NCBI GenBank assembly: GCA_019096155.1
Contig: JAHCVI010000003.1
Span: 3,472,001 to 3,536,000 of the forward strand
Reading direction: 5' to 3'
From: Staphylotrichum longicolle
Taxonomy: Eukaryota; Ascomycota; Sordariomycetes; Sordariales; Chaetomiaceae
DNA: 64,000 nucleotides
A program made the translations under genes and the position numbers. Shown one piece after another: positions 55,524-64,000 of this stretch. Each line of letters starts with the position of its first letter. Positions within the stretch are counted from its first letter, which is position 1. The notes under the pieces are model-generated. The model did no database searches. It saw only the letters and a list, made by a program, of their open reading frames with translations, and was not told the origin of the DNA.

Positions 55524-58500
55524 TTAGTCGCTCTTGTCGCCGTCGTCATCGTCCGATTTGTTGTTCTTCTTGTACTCGCACGCCACACACCGGTTGGCCT
55601 TCTCGCGGTCGAGGTTGGGAAAGATGAGGTCAAAGACCTCCGAGTACCAGCTTGCTGGACGGCCCTCAATGCCTTCTTTGATGTTCTGCAGACATGGTTA
55701 GTGTTTCAATAGACTTGCGGATGAAGGGGAGATTGTGGGGGGTTACACACCTCAGGAAGCTCCAGCCAGTCGGAAATGTTGTCTTGCGGGAAGATGATCA
55801 TCTTGCACCCCGCGCGGCGCGCCGCCACCGTCTTCTCTCTCAACCCGCCGATGCGGAGCACCTTGCCCGTCAGCGTCAGCTCGCCCGTCATGGCGACGGC
55901 CGGGTCAACCGGCGTGTCGAGCGCCAGCGACAGGAGGGAGGTGGCCATGGTGACGCCCGCCGACGGTCCGTCCTTCTGCACCGCGCCCTCGGGAACGTGC
56001 ACGTGAATCTTGGCCTTCTCGAGGAAGTGGTTGTCGGGGAACTGCTTGGCCATGAGGGACTTGGCAAACGAGTAGGCGATGGTCGACGACTCCTTCATGA
56101 CCGTCTTCAGGTTGCCTGTAATTTCGAGCGACGGCCGGCTGGAGGGCTTCAAAGCAGCTTGCAGGATGGCCTCAACATACATGGCCGCGCCGCCCAGCTG
56201 CGTCCAGGCCAGGCCCATAGTGACGCCTGGCGGGGTGACATCGTACAGCCGGTCAGAGGTAAAGATGGGTGGTCCAACGTAGTCCTTGAGGTTGCCCTTA
56301 TCAATGACGACGTGCACGCTCTCGGGAACCTTCAGCGGTACCCTGGGCTGTTCAGTGGTCTCGCCCTCGGTCGCTTCCTTGCCGGCCTCCTCGGTCTTGC
56401 CCTGCTTCTCCGACTCCTCGAGCGCTGCCTTACCCTCATCCGTGAGGGCCTTGGCCTCCGGCAGAGCCTCCTCTCCCAGGTCCTGCACAATCTTCAGCGC
56501 GGATTTCCGGTATACCTTCTCAATCTGCTTCTTGAGATTCCGCACACCGGCCTCCCTGCAGTACGACTTGATGAGCTCTTCAATCGCCGACTTGCTCAGT
56601 TCCACGTCGACTTGTTTCAGTCCGGCAAGTTCCTGCGCTTGTGGGGCGAGATAGCGCTGCGCAATGGCCATCTTCTCATCCGAGACGTAGCCGGAAAGCC
56701 GGATAACCTCCATGCGGTCTAGGAGTGGCCGGGGGATCGTGTCGGTCATGTTGGCCGTGCAGACGAAAAGAACCCTGGAAAGATCGACAGGCACGTCCAT
56801 GTAGTGGTCAAGGAACGAGCTGTTTTGCTCAGGGTCGAGCAGCTCAAGAAGCGCCGAAGAAGGGTCTCCTTGATACCCACGTCCGATCTTGTCGATTTCA
56901 TCGATCAGGATCAAGGGGTTCTCGGTCTTACACTTCTTCAAGGCCTGAATGACGCGGCCCGGAAGGGCACCCACGTACGTCCTCCTGTGGCCCTTGATCT
57001 CGGCAACGTCGGTGAGGCCACCAACGCTAAACCGATAGTATTCACGGTTGAGCGCACGAGCAATCGATTTACCAATGCTCGTCTTCCCCACACCAGGAGG
57101 GCCGACAAAGCAGAGAATCTTGCCTTCGACGGTTCCTCGGAGTTTTCCGACGGCGATGAACTCCAGAATGCGGTCCTTGACATCCTTAAGACCGTAATGG
57201 TCCTCGTCCAAGACCTTCATAGCGTTCTGGATATCAAAGTTCTCGGCACTCCTCAGGCCCCAAGGAATCTGGGTCAGCCAGTCGAGGTAGTTGCGAGTCA
57301 CATTGAACTCTGATGCGGCAGGCTCCAAATGTGCGAGCTTGTTAAGCTCCTCGTCAAAGACCTTTCGCACCGCCTCGGGCATTGCCAACTTGTCTGCCTT
57401 CTCCTTGAACTTCTCGACCAGCTTGTCCTTGCCGTCAGACTCGATGCCGAGCTCCCGTCGGATGCCCTTCATCTGCTCCATCAGCCAATACTCGCGCTGC
57501 CGTTTCGTGATCTTGCTCTCCACGTCTTTGGTAATCTTTGACTGAAGCTGCGCGTTGGCCAGCTCTTTCTTGAGTACTAGCAGGGCCTTGTGCATCCTGT
57601 CTTCGACATTCAAGCTCTCCAAGACCTCTTGTAGCTCGGCAGGCTCTCCGGCGGAGACAGCGGCGGCAAAATCAGCGAGCTTGGCTGGCTCGGACATGAC
57701 GTTGCCCGCGGACTGGCTGATGGAAAATGTCGAGATCTGATCCCGGAACAAGCTGTTCATGCTGGCAACCTCCTTGAAGACGTTGACAATTTCGTTGGTG
57801 ACGGCACGGACCACCTGGCTCTTGGGGTCGTGGGGCTCCTCGGTGAGGTTGTCGACGTTGGCGATGCTGACGGGGTACTTCTTCAAGAACGAGGTCACCT
57901 CGTACATCTTCTTGGGCGTCGTCTCAGGTTTCTGCTCGACGGCGCTCTCCTCGAAGCTTGCGACCACGTCTCCCTTCTGCTCCGCCTCCTCCGGCGCTTT
58001 GGACATAGGCTCGGGAATAGGCTCTGCAACAGGTGTTGCCTTCGAAGCATCCGCGCCTCCCGGTGGGATCAACGAAGACAGGCGGATTCTGCGATGAGGG
58101 TACAGAATCGCCGTGAGGCCTCCACTCTCGCCGGCCGCCGCATTCATGGGGAACGCGCTGGTGACCTGAGCAAAAACACCGACATCGTAGACATCGTCCG
58201 GGTTGCGGATGACATCGTCATCGGCGTTCTCGTCCTTGAACAAGAAGGCTCCGACATAGGGCTGGCCCCGCTTAAACATTTCGGTTATCGCGGCGGCGAC
58301 ATTCGGGTCCTTGATGGTGATAGCCTTGTAAAACCCGGGGAACAGCGGCCGCTTGGCGATGGGTATCGCCAGCACTTGGGGGTAGATCTCCGGCACTACA
58401 GGCTTCGCGAGCGCCTTATCGCCTTTCCGTCCCCGTTTGCCACCGCTTGACCCTGAGTCGTCTCCCCCGGAGGCCGATGAAGCACCCCCGGCAGCGCTGC

Positions 58501-58879
58501 CTTTCCCATCCGGCGATTCTGGTGTGCCCTTCCCATTGTTATTGGCCGGTGCATCCGCACTGGAAGACTTGGATTTCGCAGCCTCCTTCTCTTCTGCCTC
58601 GGCCTTTTCGAGATTCGCCTTCTTCTCTTCTTCTGAGAGCGGCTCGACAGGCCCGTCGAAGAAGCCGTCCTTGCGCTGTTTCCCTAGAGCAGAATACGTC
58701 GAGAAAGTTGCAAGCGACGAGGGCCAGCCGCCCCTCGGGGAGCTCTGGAGCCGGGGCGAAGCATTTCGTCGCTGCCGTAATGATGCTGGGATGGAGCACG
58801 CGCTCAACCGTCGTGAGGGCGCTGAGAAAATGGGACTTGTCGGCGCGGATAACCGGAGGACGCGTTGTCGGGGTAGCAT
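55524..58879 (-). CDS. PIM1: Mitochondrial ATP-dependent Lon protease (Pim1)
   Basis: Two exons, 58879-55751 and 55685-55524, around a 65-base GTGTGT...CAG intron; 1096 residues. I chose the ATG at 58879 because it opens MLPRQRVLRLSAPTSPIFSA, an Arg-rich presequence. The frame stays open for 102 further codons upstream (to 59185) but would place a hydrophobic segment first. A Lon N-terminal substrate-binding domain with acidic inserts is followed by AAA+ motifs GPPGVGKTS (Lys599) and LILIDEIDKIGRG. The protease domain has PEGAVQKDGPSAG (catalytic Ser973) and Lys1016 in REKTVAAR. The Ser-Lys spacing of 43 equals that of E. coli Lon. It degrades damaged matrix proteins and supports mtDNA maintenance. 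The short last exon (53 codons) supplies WYSEVFDLIFPNLDRE and a Cys-Val-Ala-Cys-containing acidic tail. Confidence 0.95.
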
Positions 58880-59820
58880 TATGGCTGAGGTGGTGAGGTC
58901 GTGGGTGAGGAGGGCGAGAGCTCCCGGGCGGTTTGACGTCAGGATTTGCGGGTTCCTGCTCCAAGCAATGCAAGCTCCAGCCTGCGCGAAACTGCGGCAG
59001 ATCGGCTGTCTATATGCAATCAAGGCCTTTAAAAAAGAGAAAACGAGCAGAAATAGTGTACAGATTAGAACGTAGAATACAGAGAGGCCGAGGGCGTCGT
59101 TGGTGACGGGTTCAATGGCAGCTCCGAGGACGCCTGGGAAGACCGGGATCCATGCCGATGATGTCTGAATAATGCGATGGAGCAAAGGTGGAGGACGGGC
59201 GCGGTTTTCGGCGATAGAAGCTGCTGGCAGCTGCCCGCAATTTTAGCTCGGAAGCGCGTCTTGGCCAGGGTCGGTCTGGGCGCACCAGCCACCGCTTCCT
59301 CTGAGAAGAGACAGAGCTTCAGCCACAGATGGCAGCAGGGTCGTGGCCGGGGCTTCCCCAAACCCTGCATGAGTGAGTGTTCTCCACCTGAAGCATCATT
59401 GAAGCTCATGCACTGTGCTCCGGGTGCTGCGTAACAGAGTCAGGTTGCATCCATATTGAAGAGCTCATCCCATTTAATCTGGCCGCAACCGTCTTTGTCC
59501 GATCCCGTTCGGTTTTGATAATAAGCCGAAAATCCACGCAGCTTTTCTCTTTTGCGAGATAGCATTTCAGGGCGTTCAGTTCCTGACCTCGTCATTGATA
59601 CATTGCGCCTCTCCGCCCCCACGATCCGGTTCTTATATCCATCCTCCGAGGCGCCCATTTACACCTAACGCTTGGCGGCGGCACTGTCAAGTCCAAAGCC
59701 TTGTCTCAACTTGAGAGTCAGCCCAGCCTACTCTCATCTCACCACGCAAAATTCGAGTCGATTTTACTCCATTTCAGCCCCGTTGTCTCGTCTCTCAAAG
59801 CTATATCCCCGGATCACATC
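58880..59820. promoter_or_regulatory. Divergent promoter between PIM1 and the next gene
   Basis: About 0.9 kb between divergent starts. It includes the 102-codon in-frame extension upstream of PIM1, which I treat as leader, and a pyrimidine-rich leader for the + strand gene. No separate gene is seen. Confidence 0.45.
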
Positions 59821-60435
59821 ATGGCGCCAAAAGCGAAGCCAGACCTCCCCTCAAGCCTCGCGAAGCTGTCTCTCAAAACCACAGAGCTGGAGACAACAGC
59901 ACCCCCGCCGCGCGTCAAGGCCCCCAAAAAGAGCAGTCCAGTAGCAGACAGTTGGGAAGACGAGGCCGACGACGACAGCGATAGCTCAGGCGCAGAAGCC
60001 ACACCGGTACCCGGCCCGAGCAGCAGCTGCACCACCACCACCACCACCAATGCCGGCACCTCAGCACCCCCACCAACCCCAATGTCCCCGGTGGCCGCCA
60101 GCAGCAAGCGGCCATTCTCGCCATCCGCCCTCGCGACGCCGGGGTTCACCATCCCGCCCTTTGACGGCCCGGGCGGCGGCTACCCCCAGTCAGGGGCATC
60201 GTCTGCAGCCTCGGGGACGGGGCCGAGCAAGCGGCCCGAGAAGACGGATGCGGTGGCCCGGCGCATGATTGCCAGCGCATTGGGAATGAGGGCGCCCAAG
60301 GCGACCGAGGAGCAGCGGGCGTACGACCGGGCGGTGCGTGAGAAGGAGCGCAAGCGGCGAGAGGAGGAAAAGGAGAAGGAGCGGCAGAGGGAGGAGGAGG
60401 CTGCCAGGGCGAGGCAAGCTATTTGGGACGACTGA
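59821..60435 (+). CDS. Small conserved fungal protein with C-terminal charged coiled helix
   Basis: A single exon of 204 residues from the ATG at 59821 (atcATGGCG). An in-frame start at 59701 adds 40 residues that look like leader. The N-terminus MAPKAKPDLPSSLAKLSLKT precedes a DSWEDEADDDSDSS acidic cluster. A Pro/Ser/Thr-rich disordered middle follows. The most ordered part is the end, RPEKTDAVARRMIASALGMR, followed by a long Glu/Arg-rich helix (EKERKRREEEKEKERQREEE) and a terminal IWDD. I have seen similar C-termini in other filamentous fungi but know no function. There is no signal peptide or membrane segment. Confidence 0.75.
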   Translation: MAPKAKPDLPSSLAKLSLKTTELETTAPPPRVKAPKKSSPVADSWEDEADDDSDSSGAEATPVPGPSSSCTTTTTTNAGTSAPPPTPMSPVAASSKRPFSPSALATPGFTIPPFDGPGGGYPQSGASSAASGTGPSKRPEKTDAVARRMIASALGMRAPKATEEQRAYDRAVREKERKRREEEKEKERQREEEAARARQAIWDD

Positions 60436-60860
60436 TGATCGTTTGGGGGTGTTGAGGTCGGTTTTGCAGATCAGCTGTGCCTTGAATCAAGGACAGATTC
60501 TTGGATAGGTCATTTTGTATTGTTTTTTTTGGTGCTCTTTTGAGGTGTAAAGAATCCCTAACCTTGACGACCCGCTGGTCAGATTCCTCCTTTATGGCGT
60601 TTTCTTGAGCCACTCCAATGAAGCTTCAGGGGCTGCCTGACTCCCAGTTGAGTCCATGAAAACGCGTTCAGCACAGTCTCAGGGTCTGGAGACAGTTGAC
60701 TCGACCTGCCTTGCCCTCAAACGGGCATCCGTAGGTCGTTGTCCTGTTGTCATCAGATTTCACCCCCAAACTCCCAGTATCGCCCGACTTACCCCCTTCC
60801 CGCAACACCCAACTTCTTGGCCCAGCTTCTTAATCCACTACGCCCTCTCGCCAACCACCC
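60436..60860. other. Intergenic region between convergent genes
   Basis: About 425 bases holding the 3' flanks of both neighbours. No gene is seen. Confidence 0.5.
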
Positions 60861-61682
60861 TCAACACTCCTCCACGCCGCGCTCCACAAACGGCAGATTC
60901 CTCCCCTTCCACGTCAACACCAACTCCTTCCCCCGGCAACGTACTTCATCCCCACCCCCACCCCCTCCAGCCCTTCCTCCTCCGCCCTCCGATTCCACAG
61001 AAACTGCTCCACCCTCCCCTCCCTCGAGCACGCCACGAACCCCATCGGCCACCGGCTCCGCCCCACCGCCTCCCGCATCCCCTTGGTCGCGGGCTTCTCC
61101 CCGACCAACAAGCCCAGCACCCCGCCGCCCCGCCACCCGGCCGGCGCGCCCGCGAACGCCCCCTCCAGCTCGCGCACGAGGTGCGGCCCGGCCCGCTGCA
61201 CGGCCTTGCATTGCGCCAGCACCCGCAGCACGCGCGACGACGACGACGACGATGAGGATGAGGTGGACGCTGCTGAGGGCAGGGCCCAGGTGCCGAGCAG
61301 GTCGATGCCGCAGTCGGCGACGCCGCCGACGCGGCGGAGGGCGAGGCCGTAGCGGGACAGGGCGTGGAGGGCCGTGTACTCGAAGTGGGTGCCGACGTAG
61401 ACGGTGGAGGACGGGTCGAGGTTGGTGCGCGCGGCGTGGGCGAGGAAGGTGGGGAGGGAGGTGGTGGAAGAGGGGCGGAGGGTAGATTAGGGGTGGAGAG
61501 GGGGGGTAGGAGGGGGTGGCATCGCTGGATGAGGAGGGTGGTGGTGGTGGTTGGGGTTCTTGTTGTTCGGGGGTTTGGGATTCGGAGGTTGATCGCGGTG
61601 GGGCGGACGCCGAGTAGGTGCGCCGGAGAAGCAACACTGGTAGCCTGGGCTTGTGAAATCGCCTGACAAGAAATGCCCGCAT
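60861..61682 (-). CDS. RRG7: Mitochondrial Rrg7-like protein (DUF2034, PD-(D/E)xK nuclease fold), two frame breaks
   Basis: The ATG at 61682 opens MRAFLVRRFHKPRLPVLLLR followed by RTYSASAPP, a clear mitochondrial presequence. The conserved domain reads PTFLAHAARTNLDPSSTVYV, GTHFEYTALHALSRYG, RRVGGVADCGIDLLGTW, RVLAQCKAVQRAGPHLVREL and GRSRWPMGFVACSREGRVEQ. The pattern D-x-G-x-D with QCK matches a restriction-endonuclease-like active site. This is the DUF2034 family containing yeast Rrg7, needed for respiratory growth. The presequence and domain lie in frames offset by one, meeting in a C-rich stretch (61448-61465). The end is offset again at a five-base run at 60930-60934, after which ELVLTWKGRNLPFVERG gives the likely C-terminus. 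The two shifts cancel, giving 273 residues. No splice sites explain them. Confidence 0.78.
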   Translation of the reverse strand: MRAFLVRRFHKPRLPVLLLRRTYSASAPPRSTSESQTPEQQEPQPPPPPSSSSDATPSYPPSPPLIYPPPLFHHLPPHLPRPRRAHQPRPVLHRLRRHPLRVHGPPRPVPLRPRPPPRRRRRRLRHRPARHLGPALSSVHLILIVVVVVARAAGAGAMQGRAAGRAAPRARAGGGVRGRAGRVAGRRGAGLVGRGEARDQGDAGGGGAEPVADGVRGVLEGGEGGAVSVESEGGGGRAGGGGGGDEVRCRGKELVLTWKGRNLPFVERGVEEC

Positions 61683-61988
61683 TTCCAAGGGGAGGATCAA
61701 GATCACTGTTGGAGATTGGGAGGACGTCGTGGAAAGTGTTTGTATTTGAGTCTCGGCAAAACCTGGGGAAACTGCCTGCCGGATTGTGAATGGGATCAAA
61801 GCTTTGCCAGCCGCGTCCCTGCATTTCGAGTCCCGCTTTGCGGCTCGTTATCTTATCAGCGCTCCAAGTGCAACTGGAACCCTTTCACAACAACCACACA
61901 TCTCAGCATCCAACACTTGCTCTCTCTCACTTCGGTTTTCTCATACCAGCCACTGCAAAGCCAACGAGTCAGACCCAGGCCCTTCACA
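61683..61988. promoter_or_regulatory. Bidirectional promoter between RRG7 and MED21
   Basis: Only 306 bases separate the two divergent start codons, so both promoters must lie here and may be shared. I see no reliable TATA box. Confidence 0.55.
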
Positions 61989-62470
61989 ATGTCGGACATT
62001 CTCACCCAGCTACAAGAGTCAATGGACTTGGTGCGCACCGCCCCCCCATTCTCCCCAGCTACTTTCGTCAACAACCACTGACACCTCCCCAGCTCTGCAC
62101 CATGTTCATCGCAGGCCTCTACTACGTCGAGCGACACCACGACCTGTCGCCCTTCAGCGCAGCCGACAAGATCCCCGACCTCAAGGCCGACCAGCCGAAG
62201 GAGGTCGACACGCTGGACCCGCAGGCCTTCCAAGACGGCCAGGCCGAGATCGCCCGCGACCTCATCGTCCAGGCGCAGCGCATCGAGTACCTCGTGTCGG
62301 AGCTTCCGGGCCTGCAAAACAGCGAGGTCGACCAGCTGCGCATCATCGCCGGGCTGGAGGAGGAGATTGCGGGCCTCGAGGCGCAGCGGGCGCAAGCGGT
62401 GCGGGAGGCGGAGGAGGTGCTGGCGCAGTTGGACGGGTTGTTGAGGAGGGTCCAGCGGCCGAGTAACTAG
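61989..62470 (+). CDS. MED21: Mediator complex subunit 21 (Med21/Srb7)
   Basis: Exon 1, 61989-62030, is only 14 codons (MSDILTQLQESMDL). A 62-base GTGCGC...CAG intron separates it from exon 2, 62093-62470; 139 residues. The joined start MSDILTQLQ...MFIAGLYYVERHHDL is the diagnostic Med21 N-terminus. The middle is a linker (IPDLKADQPKEVDTLDPQAF). The C-terminal half is a long coiled-coil (IEYLVSELPGLQNSEVDQLR, EEEIAGLEAQRAQAVREAEE) that pairs with Med7 in the middle module of Mediator. The nuclear protein bridges activators and RNA polymerase II. The length fits the family (about 130-150). It shares a divergent promoter with RRG7. Confidence 0.93.
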
Positions 62471-62716
62471 GGCGTCTCTTTTTTTTTTTCTTTTTATTGA
62501 GTGGTGAAATGGGGAATTGCCTTTTGAGCATGGCGTTTTGGTTGTGGGTTTGGGATACCAGGTTTTGGGGGGTCTGAACGGAGTTTGGCTTGGCGATGAA
62601 TATAAAAGACACTGAATTTGAGGTCTCGCTACTATTCAAAGTCTATTCTGTCCAAGGTCTATGGGCATCTATCTGTTCATGTGCGCCACTACTCCTTCAG
62701 TTTGCCTCGAGGCCTC
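62471..62716. terminator. Convergent 3' region of MED21 and the 5'-nucleotidase gene
   Basis: 246 bases between two convergent stop codons. A T-run (62479-62489) lies just past MED21, and an AT-rich AATATAAAAG sits at 62598-62607. Probable 3' processing signals for both genes. No gene is seen. Confidence 0.4.
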
Positions 62717-63611
62717 CTATTTGAAGAACTGCGGGAACGTTGACCGCAGCTCCTCCAGATGCCGGATCTGGAACTGGCAAGCGGGCGTCTTTGGTGGTTT
62801 GACATCGTCCTCCACAAGGTGAGCCACGCTCCATCCCAGCTCCTGCGCCTTTTTGCAGTTTTGGTACGAATCGTCTGCCGTCCTGTTAGTGTATTCGCTC
62901 CTCGACCACTCTGAGTCGTCGTCAGCTTACCGACAAAGAAGCAGTCCTCATACTTCTCAACGCCTGCGTCCCGCATCGCCTTACGATACATGTCCGGGTG
63001 CGGTTTGCAGGTCAGCGGCACGGAACCGTAGTCGCAGTAAGTGATGCCTTCGAAGAATTCTTCAATCTCAAGCAGCCGAATCACCCGCTTGGCGTGGTTG
63101 ACATAGGCGTTGGTGAAGAGCCAGAGCTTGACCTTGCTGCGGTCAATGTCGGCGAGGAGCTTCTTGAGCTCGGGCCGCGGCTTGATGATGCCGTCCAGCG
63201 GGAGTGCGTCGTCGACCTTGGCGTTGTACTCGAGCGGGTCAATTTGATGGTGACGCACCAGGCCCTCGATGGCCAGCCCGTAGTTCTGGTAGTACTCCTT
63301 GTGCAGCCGGACTGCATCTTCCCAAGGCAGTGAGAGATGGGTGGCAAAGTATTTGTCGATGAGATCTGCCATCAGGTCGTGGACTTTGGCGCCTGTGATC
63401 TTGTCTCAGCCGGCCCGTTTCTTGAGACAAGTGCTGGGGGTGTGAGGACCTAAGCGGACTCACTCTTGGGGTAGAGGCAGTTGTCAATGTCGCTGGATGT
63501 GGACGTTAGACCTTGACTCTGCTTTAGTCATTTGTTCGTCTGTCACACTCACAAAAAGAAGACTCGTCTAGGGGCTGATGCCCCATTGACATTAGGTTGT
63601 CCTGTCTCCAT
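62717..63611 (-). CDS. SDT1: HAD-family pyrimidine/nucleotide 5'-nucleotidase (Sdt1/Phm8-like)
   Basis: Four exons (63611-63553, 63492-63464, 63392-62931, 62874-62717) join in frame to 235 residues; exon 2 is only 29 bases. The start METGQPNVNGASAPRRVFF leads directly into the HAD nucleophile motif FDIDNCLYP (Asp21, Asp23), which is split by the first intron. Next come HKEYYQNYGLAIEGLVRHH (cap helices), motif II LWLFTNAYVNHAKRV, GITYCDYGSVPLTCKPHPDM (motif III Lys) and motif IV FVGDDSYQNCKKA, also split by an intron. The end is LEELRSTFPQFFK. This matches yeast Sdt1 (pyrimidine 5'-nucleotidase) and its paralogue Phm8. Many filamentous fungi have a single member, so the exact substrate is inferred. 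It is a soluble protein with no targeting signal. Confidence 0.92.
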
Positions 63612-64000
63612 TACTGAGTTGTCTCGGCCGTGACTCAGGTGTAGAGAAAAGTTCGATTTTTCAAGTTGAGTCTTTTCAACAGTGCGTTGTGGACAGAGCA
63701 AAGATACGGGACTGTCTAGGTAGTTCAATGATTCACAAGATGTTGGTGCGGGAGACGTCGTGAAACAATGACGCTGTAGAGAGAAAGATTCGTCAACGGC
63801 ACAGCAAGTCACAAGGAACTCTACGCCTCAAATAAGCCAAGGTAGCTAAGGATTGTGTAGAATTCATGGAAGGTTTCTTGTCGACCATTGCTTCAGCATG
63901 GAACCCCTCCATAGCCCGTCCCGCCAGACTGGAACCCAGCACCAACCTGAACCAGACCAAGAGTTGACTCAGGCCGAAAAGTGGAGATACAGTGGTGCTG
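63612..64000. promoter_or_regulatory. Upstream region of the 5'-nucleotidase gene, to window end
   Basis: 389 bases that should hold the promoter and leader of the preceding gene. The frame stays open upstream to 63812, but that stretch (from MTCCAVDESF) has no family resemblance. Nothing else is visible. Confidence 0.4.

Noticed and set aside
1..64000. Transposons, CRISPR arrays, biosynthetic cluster
   Set aside because: No transposase, integrase, reverse transcriptase, terminal repeat or spaced direct-repeat array was seen. No polyketide or peptide synthase accompanies the methyltransferase or FAD enzyme.

Overview
The window is nuclear DNA from a filamentous ascomycete. The genes carry short introns of about 50-140 bases with GT...AG ends, lie on both strands with no operons, and are separated by 0.3-5 kb of non-coding DNA. 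Their products (fungal rhodopsin-like receptor, LaeA-like methyltransferase, Rrn5, Aim41, Ole1 with a cytochrome b5 tail, Lsb6) point to Pezizomycotina, most likely a Sordariomycete. The rank below that is inference.

Layout. 0-8 kb: a secreted FAD oxidoreductase (-), a seven-helix rhodopsin-like membrane protein (+) and a conserved fungal protein of unknown function (+). 8.6-14.6 kb: a 1266-residue multidomain RNA-end processing protein (+) convergent with the RNA polymerase I factor Rrn5 (-). 15-21 kb: the mitochondrial helicase Irc3 and a large disordered orphan protein. 22-27 kb: a small Cys-rich protein (-) and the type II PI 4-kinase Lsb6 (+). 27-35 kb is gene-poor and holds one ten-exon LaeA-like methyltransferase. 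35-46 kb: Aim41, an RS-rich disordered protein, a Rad5/HLTF-like RING-SNF2 ATPase and the delta-9 desaturase Ole1 (-). 49-64 kb: an atypical protein kinase (-), the mitochondrial Lon protease (-), a small acidic/coiled protein (+), Rrg7 (-) divergent from Med21 (+), and a pyrimidine 5'-nucleotidase of the HAD family (-).

The genes are unrelated neighbours rather than a pathway cluster. Four products are mitochondrial (Irc3, Aim41, Lon, Rrg7), and several act in transcription or genome maintenance (Rrn5, Med21, the Rad5-like ATPase).

The most interesting locus is 8644-12444. It combines a 2H (LigT-like) phosphoesterase, an endonuclease/exonuclease/phosphatase domain, a poly(A)-polymerase-like nucleotidyltransferase and a C-terminal MJ1316 RNA cyclic-end recognition domain in one chain. 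This looks like a one-protein RNA 3'-end repair machine. The first 2H catalytic motif is only readable in another frame because of a C-run.

Six genes need a one-base frame correction, several of them at C/G runs. This is either assembly error or real decay, and it affects every gene model noted below. I saw no transposon, CRISPR array, rRNA or convincing tRNA.
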